A DNA stretch of 5,876 nt, from NCBI GenBank assembly GCA_016934225.1, contig JAFGTH010000200.1:1-5876 (forward strand), written 5' to 3'. Position 1 is the first letter of the stretch. The number at the start of each line of letters is the position of its first letter. Shown piece by piece: positions 5,848 through 5,876 of this stretch. Below the pieces are notes generated by a model. That model saw only the letters and a list, made by a program, of their open reading frames with translations. It was not told where the DNA came from and searched no databases. The position numbers and the translations under genes are program-made. This DNA is from Lentisphaerota bacterium (GTDB taxonomy: Bacteria > Verrucomicrobiota > Kiritimatiellia > UBA8416 > JAFGTH01).

Positions 5848-5876
5848 AGTATAAGCAGACTGCCGGTTAATGCAGA

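Noticed and set aside
1..5876. Search for a novel defence, mobile or repeat-based system
   Set aside because: I saw no long direct or inverted repeats, transposase, integrase, CRISPR repeats, toxin-antitoxin pair or structured RNA gene; the genes belong to known enzyme families.

Overview
The window holds two transcription units that diverge from a short intergenic region (about 2778-2934). The source is probably a Gram-negative bacterium: the left-hand genes look like a type II polyketide/fatty-acid-like operon ending in a membrane acyltransferase, and the PEP carboxykinase is of the GTP family. A PVC-type lineage (Lentisphaerae/Kiritimatiellae/Verrucomicrobia) is a guess from gene content and the divergent PEPCK; nothing in the window proves it. 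I see no mobile element, CRISPR array, tRNA or rRNA.

Left half (1-2777, all on the minus strand, transcribed right to left). The order is a FabG-like ketoreductase (KR), a FabF-like ketosynthase (KS) with an intact Cys-His-His triad, a free acyl carrier protein (ACP) with the DSL phosphopantetheine serine, and a PlsC-type lysophospholipid acyltransferase cut by the left edge. Gaps are 24, 51 and 10 bases, so this reads as one operon. Such an enzyme set extends an ACP-bound acyl chain, reduces it, and hands it to a membrane acceptor. KR next to KS, plus ACP next to a PlsC-like acyltransferase, resembles parts of aryl-polyene (APE) and related polyene clusters. A dehydratase, a chain-length-factor KS, the starter-loading enzymes and further ACPs would be needed to settle this and must lie outside the window, if present.

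Middle (2778-2934). This is a 157-base divergent spacer. It carries a weak promoter-like pair for the KR operon and a doubtful 40-codon hydrophobic ORF.

Right half (2935-5876, plus strand). A short, HTH-less biotin-protein ligase (birA) is followed, after 153 bases with a weak terminator-like hairpin and a plausible promoter, by pckG, a 623-residue GTP-family PEP carboxykinase. Its catalytic motifs are intact, but the usual WPGFG guanine-binding loop is missing. A hairpin plus T-run lies downstream of pckG.

Functional links: biotin ligase activates biotin enzymes such as acetyl-CoA carboxylase, which would supply malonyl units to the KS/ACP system, but this is only inference from adjacency. 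pckG looks like an independent central-metabolism gene. I find no clearly undescribed system. The points most worth checking are the identity of the KR-KS-ACP-acyltransferase operon, the altered nucleotide loop of the PEPCK, and the KS-ACP intercistronic hairpin.
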